64,000 bases of DNA, taken from assembly GCA_026225945.1 (NCBI GenBank), contig JAMJFZ010003746.1, forward strand, positions 3,046,501-3,110,500, read 5' to 3'. The notes beneath the pieces are model-generated. The model searched no databases and was not told the DNA's origin. It saw only the letters and a list, made by a program, of their open reading frames with translations. Numbering within the stretch: position 1 is the first letter of the stretch; the number at the start of each line of letters is the position of its first letter. The DNA is from Cricetomys ansorgei. Its lineage: Eukaryota; Chordata; Mammalia; Rodentia; Nesomyidae. Positions 9,546-21,439 of the stretch are shown here, in pieces. A program made the position numbers and the translations under genes.

Positions 9546-10500
9546 GACTAGCTTGTTTTTATGGAGATATTGTTCTGATGCCCAAAGCCTCCAGTGACCC
9601 CACAAGGGCTCTGTGAATGTCTCTATGAGCAGATTTCAAAAGACTGATAGTGAAAACTGCTCATCTGAAAGTCCAGGCAACATACTTCATGTGGTTTACC
9701 TCCAGGAATGGAAGAAAAGAAAAGTTCAGTCTCTGGAGAAGGTGCATGTTGTTCTTGGCTGAGACGTGATGAGAGAACTCATTACTAAATCTGTCTCATC
9801 CTGACCATGTTCCCTTCATTCATTTCTGAGGCTATCTGATATTCTTTCTCTGCAAACAGCAACTGATAGATCTTTACGTAACACCAAGTACCTGACCCAC
9901 AGCCAAGGCCTGAAATCCTTACTTTTGTAACATTGGTTCTGTGTTTTTCTTAAGAGATCTGCTGTAAATTTCTTTCCTATCTGGTTCTCGATGTCCCAGA
10001 TGAGTAAATATTCCTCGGATTCTCTTTGAGAGTACACCGACTGATAGACTTTGTTCCATTCTCTTGTGATAGCTTTCGGGACAAAACTCTGGCAGGCATT
10101 GGCGGTAGGGTCACAACCCAGGGTGATCAGAGAGAGCCAGTCTAAGTCTTATATTCCAGTAAGCAGCTAGAGCAGCGAGCTCAAAGCTCATGGCAGCCAC
10201 AGATGCTGCCCAGCCTTGACAGTTCGCAGGGCGCACACCTCAGAAAGTTGTACCTGTGTATGCCACTAGCCTAGCATTTTTTATTAACAAGACACCTACC
10301 TCTATCCCATCTCATGGGTAAGGGGGTAGATCATCCTCAAACAGTTAGAAACACGGCCGGCCTGGTATTCTTTGAACACTGACATCAACTTCTCCATGAA
10401 TCTCACATAAAATAATGTGTACCTCAGTAAGGATAATATAAAATAGAAAGTGGGGCTTGGCCAGACAAATCACAGGAAAGTGAATCAGTTTGGCATTACT
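9546..10500. other. Unassigned intron sequence
   Basis: No recognisable element. Confidence 0.5.
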
Positions 10501-10506
10501 CTAATT

Positions 10507-10527
10507 TACACACACACACACACACAA
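10507..10527. repeat. (CA)n microsatellite
   Basis: About ten CA units. Confidence 0.9.
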
Positions 10528-10819
10528 ACCTCCCGTTTAAAGGCAATAGCTAAACACTGAAGTGCTGCTGTGTAAGGCTCACGGGTTTTCAAAGGACTCC
10601 TGGTCATCAGGCTGGTGGGAACAGTTCTGCAACAGCATTTCCTATCTACAACAGGCAGATCAACACAACCGATCTGAGGAAGAAGATGTTCTAATCAAAA
10701 CAGAGGTTTGGAAAATGAGGACTTTCAACAGTTCTTCACAAACAACACTAACTCCTCAGAAAGAATTGTGTTTAATTTCTAACCACCAATGCATACCCAC
10801 TGTGGAAAAAGTAAAAATT

Positions 10820-10925
10820 AAAAATGTCGGGCATGGTGGTGCATGCCTGTGAATACCAACAACACTCAGGAGTCCAAAGGAGGAAGATCAGAGTCTGCAA
10901 CAGTATGACCCAATCTCAAAAATAA
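10820..10925 (+). mobile_element. B1-like SINE
   Basis: GTCGGGCATGGTGGTGCATG start, then CAACACTCAGGAG, and ending CCCAATCTCAAAAATA. Confidence 0.7.
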
Positions 10926-10999
10926 ATATTTTCCTATCCAATTCTTGTTACAGGTAGAATATTAGTTATAAAAAACAATGGGGTTTACTTGTGATCTTT

Positions 11000-11185
11000 C
11001 CTCATCCCCTACCACAGTACTGAGAATTGAATCTAGGGCCTTGCACACATTAGCCAAGGGCCACTCATTCGGTTTCGTCCCCAGTCCTTGCTTTACTCTG
11101 TTTTGAGATAGTGTCCCATTAGGTTGCCCCAGGTTGGCCTTGACTGGCAATGATCCTCCTGTGTCACCTGTCACCAGGCCTGGTT
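11000..11185 (-). mobile_element. B4-like SINE (ID-like plus B1-like)
   Basis: Antisense ID-like block GAATTGAATCTAGGGCCTTG then B1-like TTGAGATAGTGTCCC, AGGTTGGCCTTGACTGGCA and CACCAGGCCTGG. Confidence 0.75.
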
Positions 11186-11186
11186 C

Positions 11187-11310
11187 ACTGTGGTATTTTC
11201 ATGTACAGACTTGATAATATTAATCACCCTAATTTTCCTGTCCCCTCTCCTTTATTCCTTCTACTTTCACATCTTCCCCATTACCGACACCCCTCTCTCG
11301 AGTTCATATC
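11187..11310 (-). mobile_element. Possible L1 3' UTR fragment
   Basis: The block ATTTTCATGTACAGACTTG and a pyrimidine-rich stretch resemble the antisense 3' UTR of older L1s, as at 20612-20800. Weak. Confidence 0.3.
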
Positions 11311-11444
11311 CAAGGAAAAACAAGCTATATATATGGAAAAAGTTAAAAATAAACTTCTCAAGATATATTTGTTATGACCAAAAGGTAACATCCAAACGTG
11401 ACCATTTTCACCATTTTATGTTTATCAGATTTTATGAAGTGTCT

Positions 11445-11645
11445 CTATGTGTGGTTCTGGTAATTGAACCCAGGAATGCACACGTTAGGCAAGTGTCCTG
11501 TCACTGAGCTGTGCCTTTAAAACATTTTTCTTTAATATAAAATTTGAGACAGGGTCTTGCTATGTTAACCAAGTTGGCCTTGAACTTGTGATCCTTCTAC
11601 CCAAGCCTTTGAAGTAGCTGTGATCATTTCTGTTAACCAGACCCA
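11445..11645 (-). mobile_element. B4-like SINE (ID-like plus B1-like)
   Basis: TAATTGAACCCAGGAATGCA (ID-like), then TTTGAGACAGGGTCTTGC, AAGTTGGCCTTGAACTTGTG and CCAGACCCAG. Confidence 0.8.
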
Positions 11646-11879
11646 GTTCTATAGCTATAAACATTAAGGGAAACAAATTATGAAAGGAGGGAAATCTTTA
11701 GTTCTAGCCAAGAGTTGCTTCTTCATAAGATTTGTTGTAATATATTTCTTAAACTGGTTTCAGGGGCCAGCTTCTGATTGCACTATGAGATGGGGACAGT
11801 GGTTTGAAGGTTGTTTGTTTTAACTTTATTTCCACTTAACTAAGGTAACTAACAGGATTTTGAAAGTTTGAGACACAGT

Positions 11880-12050
11880 TTGGCTGTGGTGGCACATGCC
11901 TTCAATCCTAGCACTTGTGAGGCAGAGGCAGGCAGATCTGTGTAAGTTCGAGGCCAGCCTGGTCTACAGAGTGAGTTCCAGGACAGCCAGAGTTACAACA
12001 GAGAAACTCTGTCTTGAAAAACAACAACAACAACAAAAAACAAATAAAAA
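11880..12050 (+). mobile_element. B1 SINE, well preserved
   Basis: TTGGCTGTGGTGGCACATGC, GAGGCAGAGGCAGGCAGATC, CAGCCTGGTCTACAGAGTGA, and a (CAA)n-type tail at 12019-12045. Confidence 0.93.
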
Positions 12051-12254
12051 AACTGAGACACTATTTCTGTATTCATAAGAAGAGAGAGTAAAGGAAGGTT
12101 CTACAATATTCCATGTGTACAGATCTAAACACACAGATCATTCAACATTTCAATACCAGAACAAACAAAAACATTCTACTCCATCACATGCAGTCAATTA
12201 AGAGGGCCTGCTTTTATCTTCTTACTCTATTCTTGAGTTTTTTTCTTTGACTTG

Positions 12255-12440
12255 TTTTGTCTTGAGACTGGGACTCCCTCTATAGGCAAGCTGAAAAGAG
12301 ATGCTATGCAGGATCTATTAATGATGTCATCTGTCCACACACAAATTCAGTACATTGTGATCTTAGAAGCTGAACTTGTGATCCTCCTGCTTCAGCTTCC
12401 TGGATGCTGGAATTATAGGTCAGTACCACTAACCCTGGCC
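12255..12440 (-). mobile_element. B1-like SINE, interrupted
   Basis: The ends look like an antisense B1 (CTTGAGACTGGGACTCCCTC and GATCCTCCTGCTTCAGCTTC). The middle, about 12295-12360, does not match and may be an insertion. Confidence 0.45.
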
Positions 12441-12599
12441 CTATTCTGTTCTAAGTCTAGGTCAGCTGGTGGTTACATTCTGAGATGATATCCACGTCCT
12501 CATCATAAAGACTGAATGAAAAGGTGCTTAATATTATTAGAGCCTAAAATATCTGCCCTGGAAAAACTAAAATCCTATTGTTTGGAAGATGGTTTTTAA

Positions 12600-12760
12600 A
12601 ATTACATTTCTTTATTTGTGTGTGTCATGGTAAGCATGCACAGGTCAGAGGACAACCTGAGGGGGTTGGTTCTCTCCTTCCACCATGTGGGTCCTGGGAC
12701 TGAACTCCGGTCAGCGGGCTCAGGGGCAAGAGCCTTTGCCTGCTGAGCCATTTCTGTTCT
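12600..12760 (-). mobile_element. B3-like SINE
   Basis: CAGAGGACAACCTGAGGGGG, CTCCTTCCACCATGTGGGTC and TGCCTGCTGAGCCATTTCTG in antisense order. Confidence 0.85.
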
Positions 12761-12761
12761 T

Positions 12762-12842
12762 TTAGAGGACTGAAGTTTGATTCCCAATATCAGTGTTGGG
12801 TAGCTCACAACTGCCTGTAATTCCAACTCCAGGCATTCACTA
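12762..12842 (+). mobile_element. B2 SINE fragment
   Basis: GAGGACTGAAGTTTGATTCC, then GGGTAGCTCACAACTGCCTG and CTCCAGGCATTCAC. Only the middle of a B2 remains, abutting the B3-like copy. Confidence 0.65.
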
Positions 12843-13689
12843 ACGAATGAAAATATATGAAGATACAGTTCTACTGTATACTAAAACAAATTATGAGACA
12901 AGAAATTAATGTTTTGGGTACATATAATAATTGAATTGTATAACAGATTTATCTTTGTTTTAGCCTTTAATTTTGAAACTGATGTCAAAAACCCTTAAAT
13001 TGCTAAATAAATTACTTTGCCTTGGTTGAGATTTAGCCTGACTTATTCTTCAAATATGTTTATTAAATCCAACAAGCTTTTCATTTTTAATCCTTTGGGA
13101 CACAACCTTTGAAACAATGAGCCTGGCCAACTGAATCACAAGCCAAATGATTAATGTATTCCCTAAACATTTTTGGTGTTACAGTCATTCCTTAACTAAC
13201 ACTAACAAATAGAAAACAAGAAAGGTTAGAATAATCCTTACTTTATACTCTTTTACAAGAAATATGTTTAACAGATTATGTCTAGCAAGTTTTAGACTGC
13301 ACTTAGGCTTCCTGGAAAGGGTAGTATAGCTACCTTTAATTTAAAGTAAGTCAATAAACTTCTAACATTTCAAAAAATAAAAAAGTAAAGGTTAACCCAG
13401 CCTAGGGCAAAGTAACAAAAGCCAGAGCTGACTCCCAGCCCTCACTTCACACTTCCCGCCAGCGTATGGCTGCCTCTCACACAGATTACACACTGAGATC
13501 ATCATGCACTTATTTAACACCACAAATAAAAACAACTCCCAGGAACCCTTAAATTATGAGATAAAGCCCTTCGTCTCAATTTGATGCTTACTCCGATAAA
13601 AGGAGAGAAATTTCCAGAATGTTATCCATATTATGAATGTTTACTAAGGACTTAGGTTATTAGCTCTGTGCTATACACATTCCTCTTCC
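12843..13689. other. Unassigned AT-rich intron sequence
   Basis: No recognisable element. Confidence 0.5.
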
Positions 13690-13795
13690 CCGCTGCCATA
13701 GTGCTGGGGCTACAGATGTGTGCTGTTCTGCTCAGTTTTCACATGGGCTGCTCTTGTGCAGCAGGCACTCTACCCACTGAGCCATGTCTGCAGCT
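13690..13795 (-). mobile_element. SINE fragment (tRNA-like head and B1-like part)
   Basis: CATAGTGCTGGGGCTACAGA and CACTCTACCCACTGAGCCAT in antisense order. Confidence 0.6.
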
Positions 13796-15559
13796 TCTTA
13801 CTTTCCTAACACACTTCCGTGTTTGTAACGGAGAGGATTTGCAGGTATGGTTGCCTCAGGTGAGCAACCACACCTCCTGACTGTCACAGTAGCTCAATAA
13901 GCACAGCTAGAACAATAGAGAGCGTGAACCAAGATCGCAAAGAACATTCACTGGTTCCCTCCCATGGCATGGTTCCCTAGGAATTATGCCTGCGAACACT
14001 AGTCAGTCTCTGGAGATTTTTAAGTGAGCAGCTCTTATTTAAAGGCTAGGTTAAAGTGATGTGTGTGTGTGTGCATGTGTTATACTGCATTCATGTATGA
14101 ACTAAATGCTGGAGAGAGACAATTTGCCTTTAGTCATATTAATTGCTTCAATTCCAGCATCAAGTAAATACAGACTATACAGACATTGAGAAGTCCACTG
14201 CTGCTGATCACAGACAGGCGCTGGTCTCTGAAAGTCTGCGTCTGAAGCCTCATCAATAGCACTGAACTGGAACTTAGCTAACAGGGCAGGTGTGAGGGAA
14301 GGAGTTTTTACACTTTCAGAAATACAGGGATAATATAAATGTATCTGTTGCTTTGCCCAAATACCAAAAAACAAGCATCTCACTATCTGGGTAAAGCTAA
14401 GTCATAAACAGAAACTTGAAATGTTGAAGCTAAAATCAGAAATAGCAAAGAAAGGAACCGTGACAGGTCAGAAACATCTGTGGTTTCGTGTTTAAGACTC
14501 ATAATATGAATACCTGCGCTAGCAAGGGGTAGCACATGAGGGAAAAAATCAGAGCAAACAGCCCTGATCTAGTCTTTTCAGGCTATACACACAGCTTTCT
14601 CTGAAAATAAGGCCAAGAGAACTCTGCGCACGGGCAGATGGAGCACTTCTGTGGCACAAAGGGCACTTCCCTAGCGTCTTCCTCTCAGTGTTCTGAACTG
14701 TCAGCAAGACAGGTGAGCCCAGGAAAGCCCTGAGAACTCTGTCTCCCCTACAGAGTACTGCCTGTTTCCAGGCACTACTCAATACATCTAACAAGAGGGG
14801 TCTCAGCTACCGTGACATAGGTGTCTTTCTGCATTAATAGCATACATCAAAAGCAAGTTTTTTTTTTTTTTTCCTGAAAATTGAATATGCCATGAACAAA
14901 CCTCATGGATTAAGTATATTCAAGTGTACCTTCCAATTTGGGACTTAGGGCAGGAAAGAAAAAAAGATTTGGGAAAAATCAGAACCAGAGAGACTATTTT
15001 CAGTACCAACTCCCTTTATTTTAGAATAACAACTCTATTCAGTCACCAAAAATCTCTCAAAACTTTTACATGGCACAGGATAACACAAACTCTGAAAGAC
15101 ATGGACATCTTGTTACTTGTCATTGTTGCTTAAAAACACTTTATGACTCAAGGAGACACAAGTGACTACACAAAAGAGTAAATACCAGAGCTCCTCCAAA
15201 CTGTAGCTGATGTTAAACATTTTAAAGTTGGTGACAGAGAACCTCAGAGGAAGTGACTGCAGGACAAGGAATCTGTGATTTCCGACTAGTGTCCTTGCTG
15301 GGCATATGGTCCAGCCTTGGCAGAGAAGCCCATGGCCTGGTTCCTTCTGCGTAATGCGCAGGCATAGGCAGTGATGGCTGGATCAACTCAAGAGCACTAG
15401 AGAGGGGAGGTTTCCTCTCAGAACGCAAGAAACAGAATGGAAAGAAAGCAAGCTTTAGAACCTATCAGAGCTCACAGAGCCTAAGAGTAGCAACAGAGTA
15501 GCAACAAATGGAAACACAGGGTGAAGGAGGCCAGAACCGGAAACTGGCTGTGTCCACAC
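13796..15559. other. Unassigned intron sequence
   Basis: Holds a short GT run at 14060-14072 and T-runs near 14858, and otherwise no recognisable element. Confidence 0.5.
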
Positions 15560-17770
15560 TGATCAACGTGCAGAGGGCTAAAATCCAAAGTAGATAAAGA
15601 ACTCAAGAAAGTAGATATCAATTAAAAAAATGCAGTGGATCTAAACAGATAATTCTCAATAGAGGAATCTCAAATGGCTGACAAACACGTAAAGAAATGT
15701 TCAACATCCTTAGCCATCAGGGAAATGCAAATCAAAACTACTTTGAGAGTCTATCTGACACCTGTCAGAACGGCTAAGCTCAATAAAGCAAGTGCCAGCT
15801 CATGCTGGTGAGGATGTGGAGTAAGAGGAACACTCAGACATCGCTGGTGGGAGTGTAGACTTACACAGCCACCATGGAAAACGGTGACAGTTCTTCAGGA
15901 AGAAAGGAGTCACTACCTCAAGATACAGTAATGCCACCTTTGGACATATACCCCAAGGGTGCTCCATCCTACCACAGAGACACTATGAACACAGTATGTT
16001 CATGTGTACACTGCTGCTCTATTCATAACAGTCAGAAATTGGAAACACCTAGATGTTCCTTAGCAGAAGAATGGATAAAGAAAATGTGGTACATTTATAC
16101 AATGGAGTATTACTCAGCCATTAAAAAAATGACATCATAAAACTTGCAGGCAAATGTATAAAATTGAAAAAAGTAATCCTGAGTGAGGTATTCCAGACTC
16201 AGAGAGAAGAGTACGCTATATATTAACTTATATGTGGCTATTAGCTGTGAAGTCAGTGATAACCACGTTACCATCCACAGAAACACAGAAGGTGGGTATA
16301 CAAGAAGGGCCTAGAGGAAACAGACAGCTCTCGTTAGGAAAAGGAACTAGAATAGACGGATGGGTGGTGGGCTGGAATGGGAGACTCAACTGGGGAGGGG
16401 GAGGGAAATGGGATTTCTGAGAGAGAATATAGGAAGAGAAAGCAAAAATTAAGGAACATTTGAAAGGTAATATGAAAACCTAATAAGTAGAAACTTCTTA
16501 AAATATATACACGTATGAAGGCAATCTAAATGGAATTGCTAAACAATGGGGAAAAACAAAGCCTCAGCTGGTCATCTCTTGTCACAAAATGAAGCTTTTG
16601 GTACTGGATTGGTTACATCTAATTGAGTTGTCAGCTAAAGAGGTTCCCACAGAAAGTCCCAAACAACCTAGGCTGTTGCCAAGACTGCAGGTTGTTACCC
16701 ACAAGTTGACAGCAAGGCTCCTTTGCTGAAGGAAATACCTGAAAACTCATTGAAGATGGAGATACAGAGCTGGTGCCTACACAGAGTCTTCACCCCTATG
16801 CTCCAGTGTCTTTGGTACAGGAATGCACTCTGCATGCTCTCAAAGAGAACCGTGAATACCAAGCCAGTCATGGAGCCTTTAACTACAATGGTCTATTACT
16901 CGCAAGATACGCTAGGGCAATGGTGGCACAAAGCTTGGGGGAGTAACCAACCAATAACTGATTTGACTTAAGGTCCACTACATGAAATGGAACCCATACC
17001 ATGGAACCAGTACCCACTGATTGGGTAACCAAGAACCTGAGACTAGATAGCCCAGGGATATAGGACAAACCCAAGTAATACTGGTCTAAAAAAAAAAAGT
17101 GATAAAATGACTCTTAATGATATTCTGCTATAATCATAGACCAGTGCCTCATTCAGCTATTGTCAAATCAGCAGAAGGTGACAGATATGGAGACCCAAAG
17201 CCAGACATTACACAGAGAATAAGAAATCTTGGAACACCCAGTCCTAAATAAGATGTTTCCATCAAATCTCTCTCCTCAGAGCTCAGGTAACCCTGCCAAA
17301 GACGAGGTGGAAAGAGTCTAAGAGCCAGAGAGGATAGAGTACACTAAGAAAACAAGGCCCTTTGCTTACAGAATGCCCTGGTGCTTGCAGGGTATCAGGG
17401 TGCTTGCTTGGTGTCCAGGCGCCTGGGTGATGTCTGGGTGCCTGCCAGAGGCCCTGGGTGCCTGTGGGCTTGGGAAGTGAGGCTCAACTTCAGGTTGAAC
17501 TCCATCATGCTTGGTCTTGGGCTAGTTTGGGCCAGGTGAATGTCCACCAGCAGGAGGCCTACTGCCTCCAGGAACTGTGGTGATGTCTGTGATCCATGCT
17601 CCTGCAACACTAGCTGGATGTCATGTTATGTTATGTTATGTTATTTCATTGAGGGCACAGGGGCAAGTGAGTGGAACAGGGAGGAATGGGAAGAGAACGT
17701 TATCAAGATATGTTGTATGAAACTCAAATTATTAATAAGTGTATTTTAAAAAAAAAAGAAAAAAGAAGAA
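15560..17770 (+). mobile_element. L1 LINE, 5'-truncated: end of ORF2 plus 3' UTR
   Basis: The first part encodes the C-terminal end of the L1 reverse-transcriptase ORF2. Legible pieces are the residues M-W-Y-I-Y-T-M-E-Y-Y-S-A-I-K-K-M near 16085-16136 and the DNA around AATGCAAATCAAAACTAC at 15725. Frames are broken, so it is dead. The 3' UTR follows, with a G-rich tract at 16391-16411, a GC-rich run of GGGTGCCTG-type units at 17385-17475, (ATGTT)n at 17620-17643 and an A-rich tail at 17748-17770. Sense orientation on + places it antisense to Erc1. Confidence 0.92.
17620..17644 (+). repeat. (ATGTT)n pentamer repeat
   Basis: About five units within the L1 3' UTR. Confidence 0.85.
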
Positions 17771-20514
17771 AAGGCCCTGCTCTCTAAATCAACGAGAACA
17801 AAACATAAACACATATAAACACACAGGGACTAAAGCAGGAAGCACAGGGCTGGCATAGGTCTGCACCAGGCCCTCTGTGTATATATTATGGCTTCCAGTA
17901 GTGTTTTTATAGGATTCCTGAGTATGTGAACAAGTGCATCTATGATTCTTAAGCCTTCTTTTGGGCTCTTTTCCTTCTGTTGGTTTGTCTTGTCCAACTT
18001 TGATGTGACGGTTTTTGTTTTATTTTGTATCTTATTTTGTTACAGTTTTAAAGGATGAATAGATGGATGAATGAATGAAAACCTAGCCACTAGGACAAAG
18101 ATTAACAACTGAACTGTCACTTATACCTACTAGGAGAGGGAAAACCAGTTTTCTCCAATAGAGATACACTGGGTATCTATCGACCATTCCAGGACAGGCC
18201 TCATGTTCAGTAGTAGTTGACCAACATATTATAGACTCTACTCCACGTCCTTGTGTAAAGTCATTATCTGTCTGGCAAATGTCTATTGCTTTTCTGAGAG
18301 TCAGCTCAAGAATCACATTTCCTGTGAACTAGTGAGTCTCTTGTGGGAACCTAGGGTTTTCCATTGAAATTTGTAACATTTTCCTTGTTGTAGAAAATCT
18401 GTTATATAGCCCTTGTTTAAAGGTCTTGAAACATTTATTCCCCATGAACTGGTATATCATAGGTACACAGGGTATTCCCAGGAAATATTTGTGAATTAAT
18501 TTTATTTCTCACTTCAATCCATTTTAAACCAAGATAATGCAAACTTTAAACCACATATACTAATTGAATTCTATGTTAAGGTGAGGACCCAGGTGTAAAT
18601 GGAAAAGGAGCATGCAGAATGTGGTTTCAACTTGTTAAAACATGGAACACAGTGCTAAACATCCTGATTCAATTTCTGGATGACATAACAATGCGAATGC
18701 TAGATTTTAAAATACTGACCAACCAACAAAATGCCTGTATGACCGGATTTAAGATATTTTCATTTGACATCTAGAGTGCCAAAAGCAAAATCTGAATAAG
18801 TTATTTCACATCCACAGGAAAGGCAGCTGAAGACCTTTCTAAGCTTGCCAAATACTTTCTTATACTAAAAGTCTGTGATTCTAGTCTTGAAATCTAGGAA
18901 GAAACAGTCAGAGTTGACCATCTTTCAATGAAGTCTTGTTAACAAGTGTTTTGCCTTAAAACCTGAATTTTCACTCAAAGAATGAGCCATCTGTTTTGAG
19001 TATTTTCTAGACTAAGCCTCTATTTGTACACTGCTTTGATCTTTTGGCATAATGGGAAAGCAGTGATCCAGTCCAGCTACACCTCAATCAACTGTGCTCA
19101 TTTAATTTAGCCCAGAAACACTGACTGCCAGGCCCAGCTGGAAACTTGGTCTCATCCTAGCATCAGAAAGAAGAGGAAGACACATCTCGGGAGAAAGGCT
19201 TTTTTCTGTTTTGGCTGATGATACAATTTTGGGCCCAAGAAAATGTTCTTTTAATCACAAATACGAAGGAATGCTAACAGAGAGGATGTATAGAAAGTAA
19301 GTTGTGGAGAATCAAGGTCAAGTCAATGAAAGTACTGCCATAGAGTCCACTATAATAAAAATGGTGTTTAAGAGTGCAGATAATACAGGAGCCAACTAAT
19401 AACCCTCTACGGCACCACTGAATAAAGTCATGTCACACGATAGGTGAGTGTAGACCTGTCTTTCAAAACCAGAATTAAAGGGGGTCGTCCTGCGCGACAA
19501 CCAAAGGGGCAGGGTGCTGAACTTAATAGACAATGTGCTAGCAAGTGCAGCATGTATGAGCTGTTCAGTCCAGGGCACTTGCATACAGGTGGCGTCAGAT
19601 CAGATAGTAACTTGCTAGGGTGTGGGGAGAAACAACATTAAAAACAGCTGCTACTCTTGCAAAAAAGTAAGTAAAGTATATGCAAAAACTCTTTTTTAGG
19701 GGGTGGAGGGTAGTGCTGGGATTCAATCCAGGGCCACTAAGATACACGCAAAACTCTGCTAATATTTTCATTTAGTAAGAATTTGAGTTTAGTTGGGGCT
19801 CGGTATTTGCAGATGATTGTGAAAAATAATTAGGATGTGAAGGGTTTTATTTTGCACAATGTCAAGGATATCTGGTTGTTTTGGAAGAATGTCCAAATCG
19901 TAAATAATACCAGGAAGAAGATAACTTCTATAAGCCAAATACTCATCATTATGATATGAATCGAAGGATCTGAATGCATATACTTCAGAGATGCTTAAAA
20001 CACTGTCATTTCTGTCTAAGAATAAATCAAGTGAGTTAAAGGACAAAATCCCTTTAAATCATGCAGCAGAAACCACAAGAATGCAGGATGTGTCTGTAAC
20101 CACAGTATACAGAGGTTGTAACATTTAAAAATTTTTTCTTTTTTTTGCTATTGCATGAATATTTTCTTTAGTCAGAAATCCAGAAGAAGAAAAAAAATCT
20201 CTAGCTATTGTGAAGTGCTTCTTTGAAGTAAGTAGGCAGCACCTAAGGCCTGTAGCTAACCTACCACAGTACCCCAAGGACACAGCAATGGAGTTGTTGA
20301 GGTAGTGTCGAACTCTCTAGGGATCCATCAGAGGTTCAGAAAGATTAGCACCTTTTATGATTACGTTTTATTAAGGAAAAACTGATTACTAAGCCTCGGC
20401 TTTATGGGTGATCAAAGAATGCATTTTATAACAGGACACAGGAGACACGAACAAGGTAAACAGTAGCAGGAATATTCGAGAGCTGTATAACCACCACCAC
20501 CAATGCTGTACTGA
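17771..20514. other. Unassigned intron sequence with one small SINE remnant
   Basis: About 2.7 kb. The only recognisable piece is an ID/B4-like antisense fragment near 19705-19735 (GTGCTGGGATTCAATCCAGG). A short GGATGAATGAATGAA run is at 18064-18078. Confidence 0.5.
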
Positions 20515-20600
20515 TCACTCCCTGGGTGCCTGGCAAAGTGTGACATGCATGGAATAAATCAGTACATTTAATCTTCATAGTATCCCTAAATGCAAGATGT
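20515..20600 (-). mobile_element. Possible MIR remnant
   Basis: CCTGGGTGCCTGGCAAAGTG followed by ATTTAATCTTCATAGTATCC matches the antisense MIR layout. Weak. Confidence 0.45.
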
Positions 20601-20611
20601 ATTCATTCATT

Positions 20612-20800
20612 TATTTCAGGTTAGCACACAAAGTAATGGGTTTCACCTTAGTATCTTCATATGTACATATCACTATACTTTGCTCTCATTTGTCCCCCTC
20701 TCTGCAGTTCCATTTCTTCCCCCAGTTAGTTCCCCCCTCCGCTTTCCGTATTTCTCACCTTAACAGCTCTTCCTTCCTCCCCAGGACTCACTTTCTAGTT
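20612..20800 (-). mobile_element. L1 3' UTR fragment, antisense
   Basis: TTAGCACACAAAGTAATGGG, ATATGTACATATCACTATAC and CTCTCATTTGTCCCCC match the antisense 3' UTR of older mammalian L1s. Confidence 0.6.
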
Positions 20801-21439
20801 TACCACACAAGTGTTATGACTGACTTAGCAAAGGGGAATCTGATGGTTAAAGTTGTTACGTGACTTGTGGGCAGTTCCACAGGTGCTGAGAAGTCCAATG
20901 CAGATCTAAAGGCAAAGCACATTCTCACCACCAGGCCAAAAGGCCATAAAAGCTATGTAAATACCTTGAAAGGGAGGTTAACGAAAGAATCCTTTTTTTC
21001 AGTTTCATAGAGGAGATGCAATTTCATTAAAGATATTTCATTAAAGAAAGTAGGAAGTGTAAGTGCATTATTGTGCATACATCACAATGGCTAACATCTT
21101 TTAAGAAAAATAACACCACTGGACAGTGATATAGCAAAAATAACAACCAAGTTTGAGATTACTCGCATTTTTTTTCTCTTCTATCTTCATGCTGCAAAAG
21201 CTACTGTGTGCACTGTAGTGCTGTGTCACACACAAAAGCCTCATAGTGGTTTACACAGCCCAGGAAGTTTCTGACAGAGAAGACAGTGGTGTCTGGAGGA
21301 ACGGTGAGGCCTCTTCCTTTCTTGTCTCCTGGAGACATGGGATAAGGGAACTGAAGACACTGCAAGATGGAGACTGTCTAAGCTCATTGACTGGCAAAGT
21401 TAATACTGTAAAAACAGCTGTACTGCCAAAAGTGACCTA
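20801..21439. other. Unassigned intron sequence
   Basis: No recognisable element. Confidence 0.5.

Noticed and set aside
14354..14365. A minus-strand G-I-W-A reading that resembles the ERC1b C-terminus
   Set aside because: No stop follows (the frame continues K-Q-Q), no acidic residues precede it and there is no acceptor. The true exon is at 34124-34098.
15874..16140. 88-codon open frame resembling a gene end
   Set aside because: It is the decayed C-terminal end of L1 ORF2, not a host gene.
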